This document shows, one piece after another, positions 59,279 to 64,000 of a DNA stretch of 64,000 nucleotides; positions within the stretch are counted from its first letter, which is position 1; each line of letters begins with the position of its first letter. The DNA is from Torulaspora globosa (Eukaryota; Ascomycota; Saccharomycetes; Saccharomycetales; Saccharomycetaceae), in assembly GCF_014133895.1 (NCBI RefSeq), contig NC_050727.1, positions 1,426,001-1,490,000 of the forward strand, written 5' to 3'. The notes under the pieces are model-generated. The model had not been told where the DNA came from. It was given only the letters and a program-made list of their open reading frames with translations, and ran no database searches. The translations under genes and the position numbers were made by a program.

Positions 59279-62200
59279 ATGACCACACTGACAGGCTCGC
59301 CTACGAGGTCTCGCAATAATGCGTTTCTTGACCGGTACGTCCAGAGCCTATCTCCAGAGAAGCCACTGAAACCATTTTCTCCGTCCAAGTTGAATTCATC
59401 AATCAATTTACGGAATGACCTGAAAGTTTCGGCAGCGGCACCTAGCAACAAAGAAAAGGTCGAGAGGACATGGTCCTCGACGCCTTCCAAAAAATATCAA
59501 GTTCAATTGAATAGTACAAATTCTGATCCAAGTACTTTTGGCTTATCTTTTGATATGTCCAGCTTATCAAAGGACGAGAAAGCATACTATGAGTTCTTAT
59601 GTCGGGTAGGCGAAGTCAAACGGTGGATTGAAACAGTTACTGAGCAGAAATTGCCATCCGAACTGGACCTTTGCGTTGGTGATGGTCTTCGTAATGGTGT
59701 CTACCTGGCATTGCTAACACAAAAGATTAATCCAGATTTAGCTCCAACAGTTTTTCCGGCCGGCGAAAAGCTACAATTTAAGCATACCCAAAATATCAAC
59801 ACTTTCTTCTCTCTTGTTGACCACGTTGGCCTTCCTGAATCATTCAGATTCGAACTGCAAGACCTGTACAATAAGAAGGACCTGCCCCAGGTTTTCGAGA
59901 CTCTTTACATTCTAATTACGATAATAAGCAAAAAATGGCCACTCAAAACTCCACCACTTCAATCATTATCTGGTCAATTGTCATTTTCAAAGGAGCACCT
60001 GCAAAGATGTAAAAGAGCATGGCCAAGAATTCGAGATTTCAAGTCTCTAAACGTCAGTCCTATGAACTCACCCGTTGCTAGGAAAGCCGGACCTGCGTTG
60101 AAAAGCGGTTTAATAGAAGATTTCAAAATTGCCGATAAAAATGAGATCGATCCAGAACCCGCCATTCTGACGCCCATCAAAAAATCCCAAAGTATAGCAT
60201 TTCCCGAATTGTCTCCTACAAGCGAGGTTCGAAGCCTGTTTGCGTCGCCTAGATCAGCAGACAGATCCGCCAGAGCTTCTCCACCAAGATTAGAGACTTT
60301 TGGCATACGCGGTGAAGAAGTTTTGTCAACTACTCCCCTTTTGGAATACAGTCCATCAAAGAATGTGAGTCTATCTTACTATTCACCTTCAGTCTCAAAA
60401 TATCTCACGTATGACACTGATTACTATAGGTTGAGAAGTCGAGCAAGAGAAGATGACTTAGACTACTACCAGAGTTTCAAATATGGACCTTTTGATTATT
60501 CGCCGAAAAGGAAACAAAGAATGACAGAAACTGAGTTTCTCGATAGTGTCATACAGTTACAATCTCTATCGCGTTCAGTAAATTTGAGATTTCAGCTGCA
60601 AATTCAGAGGAATTTGCTCAAAATTTTTGGAAAAGAAATAATTTACTTGCAGTCCTGCATCAGAGCCAATCATATGAGAAGTGCCCCATATCTGCGACTG
60701 CTAGATCAAAAGTGCTTAGAAAGTTTGAGGAATCTCCAAGCGTTATTGAAAGGCTTAGACGCACGTAAATCGCTGGATATATGCAAGTTCAAATTGCTTA
60801 AACAAGAAGGAGCTCTGCTGAAATTTCAATCAGTTTGCAAGGGCGATGTTTTGAGAAAACAAACCAAAATTCTTTTGGATGGTATCGAGTTTACAAAATC
60901 AGCGTTGGTTGGCTTCCAGGCGTTGTTGAGGGGGAAGCTTCACCGAACATTAGATAAACGACCTTCATTACTTTTGAGCGATCTCGTCGGCTTGCAACAG
61001 CTGCAAGCCATTTGTGCAGGCAAAGCGGTAAGGAAACGTCAACTCAATCTCGAGATCGAGCTAATTCAAGTATCGCACATCATTTGCCAGCTGCAAAGCC
61101 ATGTCAAAGGATGCCTAAAAGGATTGGCATTTAAGCCATTGTTGGCCTCGGTAGGCAAGTATGAAAAATCAATTAGCCGGCTCTGTGGATGCATCAGAGG
61201 CAAGAAGAAACGATTTGCAATGAAGGATGCTCTCTGTGGAGAATATGAAGATCTCCAAATAATGCTTCGTCTCCAAGCCATAACTAGAGGGATTCTGGTT
61301 CGTTACACGTTGGATTTGGTTGATGATATTATTGAGATCAACAATCTCCGGGAGATGCAAGCGAGCCTGAGAGGTCATAAGCTCCGTATAAAGCTAAGAG
61401 AAAGGTCATCTTTGTTCCGTCGAAACATTAGATCAATTGTTCTGATACAAAGCAAAATAAGAATGTTTTTGCTGCGAAACGCATATTTAGATGTGATGCA
61501 CTGCCCAAATCCAAGCTTATGGAGTGTGAGAAAGTTCACTCACTTGTTGAATGGTATTGGCACTATTGAAGAAGAACAAAACCGTCTTGAAGGTTGTCAA
61601 GCTCAGCTGGATTCTGAGAATTCAAGAAAGGAAAACCTAGAAAGTGAGATTAGGAAACAGATGGACATGCTTGAGCTTTTGGAATCATATGGCTTAAATC
61701 CAGATTATGTCACTGATTCAAACGCCCTCGCAATTCCCAAACATAAGTTTCCTGCTTTTGAAAAATTGTTCTATCTTTTACAGGTTGATCCATCTTATTG
61801 GAAATTGATGTACTCCAAAGACCCTGAGTTTACGGTACGAAACGTTTATGTTTCTTTCAGCACGGTAAATCAAAAAATGGGTAGTAGAGAGAAAGCGCTT
61901 TTCATAAGGCTGTTAGCTGAAATTTTGCAACAGGATATGTCAGAGGCTCGCTCAGTTCGCCAGTTCCTCCAGAATACCGATGCCCCTTGGATTAAGTTAC
62001 TAAGACTTTTCCTTCATAAGGAATACCCGGATATCTTCACACTCTTCCTTCCTCTGTTGAAATATTTGGCAGATCCAGAAATACATTTTGAAAGCAATCC
62101 TTCTATTATTTTTAAAGAGTTGCATGGCTTTCAACCCCCAACAAATGTTTCGGCAGTTGAAGATGAAAAGACATCGACCACATTTATCCAAAATTTGAGA

Positions 62201-63736
62201 AACTTGTGGCATTCTGTCGAACTAATTGCCATGTTATTCAGCAAAAAGGTGGCTAAAATACCCACAGAAGTTAGGTTTATTTGTACAAAAGTTTTCTGCT
62301 CAGCGGCAGACAAAAACGCCGACGAAGCAGATATGAGGAGAGCAATATCAACAGTGCTTGTTAGATGTTTTTGCGCTGAATATTTGACGCAGCGATCTCA
62401 TTATGGCTTCACAGAGTCTTCTTATTCAAACCTTGACAGAAAGATTGAAATTACAATGGACGCCTTAATGACCGTCCTTTCCGGAAGCAGATTCAATAAC
62501 TACTATGATCCGTTGAATGCATACTCGAAGGAAATTAACCCACAAGTCAGAGAATTATTGATGAGTACTTTGTTGGATCCGCAGTACGAGCATGATGGCG
62601 ATGCGATTATTTACCATGATATGGTGTCAGCTAATCCGCAGTTGGAAATTCTCAGCGAGAAGGTGTTGACCATAAGTTCCAAATTTCACGAGAACTTACT
62701 CTTTTTTCCAAATGATGATGTGATTCATGAAATCCTAAAGACATTGCCGCATTATGCCATATCGAATGGAAGGATTGTCTTGGATCTCGCCCCCAGTGCC
62801 TATAGATTCCTAGTCAGCGATGATAAAACAAGAAAATTGTATGATCAGGCCAAGAGAGCATTTGTTTACATGACGCAAGTGGAAGAGATAAGTACAGATC
62901 TTTACGATCTCGCATTGAGTTGTGTTCTCCCACAGGATGAACCGCATTTCGAAGTTTTGATCGCCGCGCATAGTGAGATCCAACGCGACCCCATGATCCA
63001 ATCACTCGCGTCCAGAAGCTATTTTGAATTAAAGAATGCCACTTTGAAGAAAATTCATGAGTTGGAAAGTCTTGGGATGCTCAATCCTGCTGGAAACAGG
63101 CTCCAAAATTTCTTAAATGACATAGCAAACACAATTAAGGACCCGCATTATGCTGTGAGCTATGTGATTCGTGAGCTCGATATAACGAAGCAAACGCTGC
63201 TTCGAATACGTCAGATCAACAAGGGTTTGGAAAGTGACTTGGTGCAACAAAAAAAAAGTATCAAGCGAGTGTTTGGAAATATCCAACAGAGTAGAAGTTA
63301 TGCTTCACACAATAAAAGCACATTCGGTAATTTGAAGGGTGCATATATGAAGACACATAAAAAAAGCTCTGAAATGGAAGGCCTCAAATTTAAATGGACG
63401 ACTAGACAACTGTATGAAAAAGGTGTCGTTAAAAGTATTGCGGGTGAGAAGCTAGCAGAGCAAAAGGTTAAGGTTTTCGGGTCAAGTGGTCCGCAATTTC
63501 CTGACATTATCTTTAAGATGGCTACTTCCGATGGTGTTAAATACGGTATTCAGCTGTTGGACAAGAGAAAGGGCCCGGAGAGAAAACATCAAGATTGCGT
63601 TGACTCTTTCAACTTGGAGGAGTTGCTCGGCGCCCAAGTCGAATCTAAGCTGTCCAACATGAAGCTTTTCGGTGGGAAGGTCACTATGTCCAGTTCAGCT
63701 TTGTTGAGTCTTATAGTGTCAACTTTTCTGCATTGA
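59279..63736 (+). CDS. IQG1: Iqg1, IQGAP cytokinesis scaffold
   Basis: 1485 aa; S. cerevisiae Iqg1 is 1495. The N-terminus has clustered Ser-Pro sites (SPTRSR-like, LSPEKPLKPFSPSK). A calponin-homology domain follows (about 98-220, actin binding). IQ-like repeats cover about 430-740 and bind the light chain Mlc1. The GAP-related domain is about 840-1190 and the RasGAP C-terminus about 1260-1460. Iqg1 builds the actomyosin ring at the bud neck. Cell-cycle kinase sites in the N-terminus may regulate it. It is AT-rich relative to VPH1 or SSO. Confidence 0.98.
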   Translation: MTTLTGSPTRSRNNAFLDRYVQSLSPEKPLKPFSPSKLNSSINLRNDLKVSAAAPSNKEKVERTWSSTPSKKYQVQLNSTNSDPSTFGLSFDMSSLSKDEKAYYEFLCRVGEVKRWIETVTEQKLPSELDLCVGDGLRNGVYLALLTQKINPDLAPTVFPAGEKLQFKHTQNINTFFSLVDHVGLPESFRFELQDLYNKKDLPQVFETLYILITIISKKWPLKTPPLQSLSGQLSFSKEHLQRCKRAWPRIRDFKSLNVSPMNSPVARKAGPALKSGLIEDFKIADKNEIDPEPAILTPIKKSQSIAFPELSPTSEVRSLFASPRSADRSARASPPRLETFGIRGEEVLSTTPLLEYSPSKNVSLSYYSPSVSKYLTYDTDYYRLRSRAREDDLDYYQSFKYGPFDYSPKRKQRMTETEFLDSVIQLQSLSRSVNLRFQLQIQRNLLKIFGKEIIYLQSCIRANHMRSAPYLRLLDQKCLESLRNLQALLKGLDARKSLDICKFKLLKQEGALLKFQSVCKGDVLRKQTKILLDGIEFTKSALVGFQALLRGKLHRTLDKRPSLLLSDLVGLQQLQAICAGKAVRKRQLNLEIELIQVSHIICQLQSHVKGCLKGLAFKPLLASVGKYEKSISRLCGCIRGKKKRFAMKDALCGEYEDLQIMLRLQAITRGILVRYTLDLVDDIIEINNLREMQASLRGHKLRIKLRERSSLFRRNIRSIVLIQSKIRMFLLRNAYLDVMHCPNPSLWSVRKFTHLLNGIGTIEEEQNRLEGCQAQLDSENSRKENLESEIRKQMDMLELLESYGLNPDYVTDSNALAIPKHKFPAFEKLFYLLQVDPSYWKLMYSKDPEFTVRNVYVSFSTVNQKMGSREKALFIRLLAEILQQDMSEARSVRQFLQNTDAPWIKLLRLFLHKEYPDIFTLFLPLLKYLADPEIHFESNPSIIFKELHGFQPPTNVSAVEDEKTSTTFIQNLRNLWHSVELIAMLFSKKVAKIPTEVRFICTKVFCSAADKNADEADMRRAISTVLVRCFCAEYLTQRSHYGFTESSYSNLDRKIEITMDALMTVLSGSRFNNYYDPLNAYSKEINPQVRELLMSTLLDPQYEHDGDAIIYHDMVSANPQLEILSEKVLTISSKFHENLLFFPNDDVIHEILKTLPHYAISNGRIVLDLAPSAYRFLVSDDKTRKLYDQAKRAFVYMTQVEEISTDLYDLALSCVLPQDEPHFEVLIAAHSEIQRDPMIQSLASRSYFELKNATLKKIHELESLGMLNPAGNRLQNFLNDIANTIKDPHYAVSYVIRELDITKQTLLRIRQINKGLESDLVQQKKSIKRVFGNIQQSRSYASHNKSTFGNLKGAYMKTHKKSSEMEGLKFKWTTRQLYEKGVVKSIAGEKLAEQKVKVFGSSGPQFPDIIFKMATSDGVKYGIQLLDKRKGPERKHQDCVDSFNLEELLGAQVESKLSNMKLFGGKVTMSSSALLSLIVSTFLH

Positions 63737-64000
63737 GAGTCTTGGAGACTCTGAGAAAAGTTTAACATCCGTTGATTCATTATGGATGAGAAATATGTAG
63801 GTTGGTTAATATGGGCATTTTCAAGCCTTTGTTGCCATAGTCGAGCGTCCCGCTCCAAGCTTAAGGTATCTGACAATCGATCTTGAAGACTTTCTCTGCA
63901 TGGTTCCATACTGATCTACAGACGCACGCGCCAATTTTTGCTAAATGAAGCCATCATTTTTCATCAAAACAATCTTGAAGTTTTCTCAATTCTTGCGCCC
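63737..64000. other. IQG1 3' region to the window end
   Basis: 264 bases with no supported gene. A minus-strand frame of about 106 codons (63589-63909) overlaps the IQG1 end and has no recognisable similarity, so it was not called. Confidence 0.5.

Noticed and set aside
63589..63909. 106-codon minus-strand frame at the right edge
   Set aside because: About half overlaps the IQG1 end in antisense, and the rest shows no similarity or promoter.

Overview
The window is nuclear chromosomal DNA from a budding yeast of the Saccharomycetaceae. It holds 37 protein genes, nearly all recognisable as orthologs of Saccharomyces cerevisiae genes. Genes are compact and mostly intronless. Two carry short 5' introns with yeast-type splice signals (SPT14, CIN2). 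CTG is read as leucine at conserved positions, for example in VMA11, so this is not a CTG-clade yeast. No rRNA, tRNA, transposon, LTR, CRISPR array or bacterial-type operon was seen.

Gene order points to a lineage that did not go through the yeast whole-genome duplication. Genes that lie on two S. cerevisiae chromosomes are interleaved here in one row. Bases 1-22,360 mix YPL170-176 (chr XVI) with YOR256-267 (chr XV). Bases 22,993-37,684 mix YOR270-273 (chr XV) with YMR208-211 (chr XIII). Bases 37,807-63,736 mix YPL231-242 (chr XVI) with YMR183-186 (chr XIII). The single SSO, HSP82 and TRE genes stand where S. cerevisiae has duplicate pairs. A Lachancea-, Torulaspora- or Zygosaccharomyces-like yeast would fit; I cannot name the species.

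Layout. Left block: DAP1, TRE1/2, SPT14, NIP100, CDC31, MRPL40, HNT3, RPT4, GCD1, COX10, RPN8, GPN2, DSE3, RBL2, PNT1, HRK1. Middle block: VPH1, ERG12, FSF1, YTM1, a YMR209C-type methyltransferase, TPO4, a YMR210W-type hydrolase, DML1. Right block: FAS2, SSO, NSL1, VMA11, RVB2, ENV7, a probable ADD37, SUI3, YAR1, RTP1, HSP82, CIN2, IQG1. The genes are mostly unrelated housekeeping functions with individual promoters: proteasome (RPT4, RPN8), tubulin folding and microtubules (RBL2, CIN2, NIP100, CDC31, NSL1), V-ATPase (VPH1, VMA11), translation initiation (GCD1, SUI3), lipid and sterol metabolism (FAS2, ERG12, DAP1, SPT14), ribosome and polymerase assembly (YTM1, YAR1, RTP1, GPN2), and mitochondrial functions (MRPL40, COX10, PNT1, FSF1, DML1).

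Regulatory sites that suit the genes can be read directly: a PACE site at RPT4, RRPE/PAC motifs at YTM1 and YAR1, heat-shock elements at HSP82, a sterol element at ERG12, and several Reb1 and TCACGTGA sites. I did not find a new defence or mobile system. The most useful leads are a probable independent noncoding RNA unit between FSF1 and YTM1 (position of snR8 in S. cerevisiae, from memory), a sharp GC step inside VPH1, several unexplained perfect inverted repeats in promoters, and an AUG-less upstream extension with uORFs at the YMR210W ortholog.
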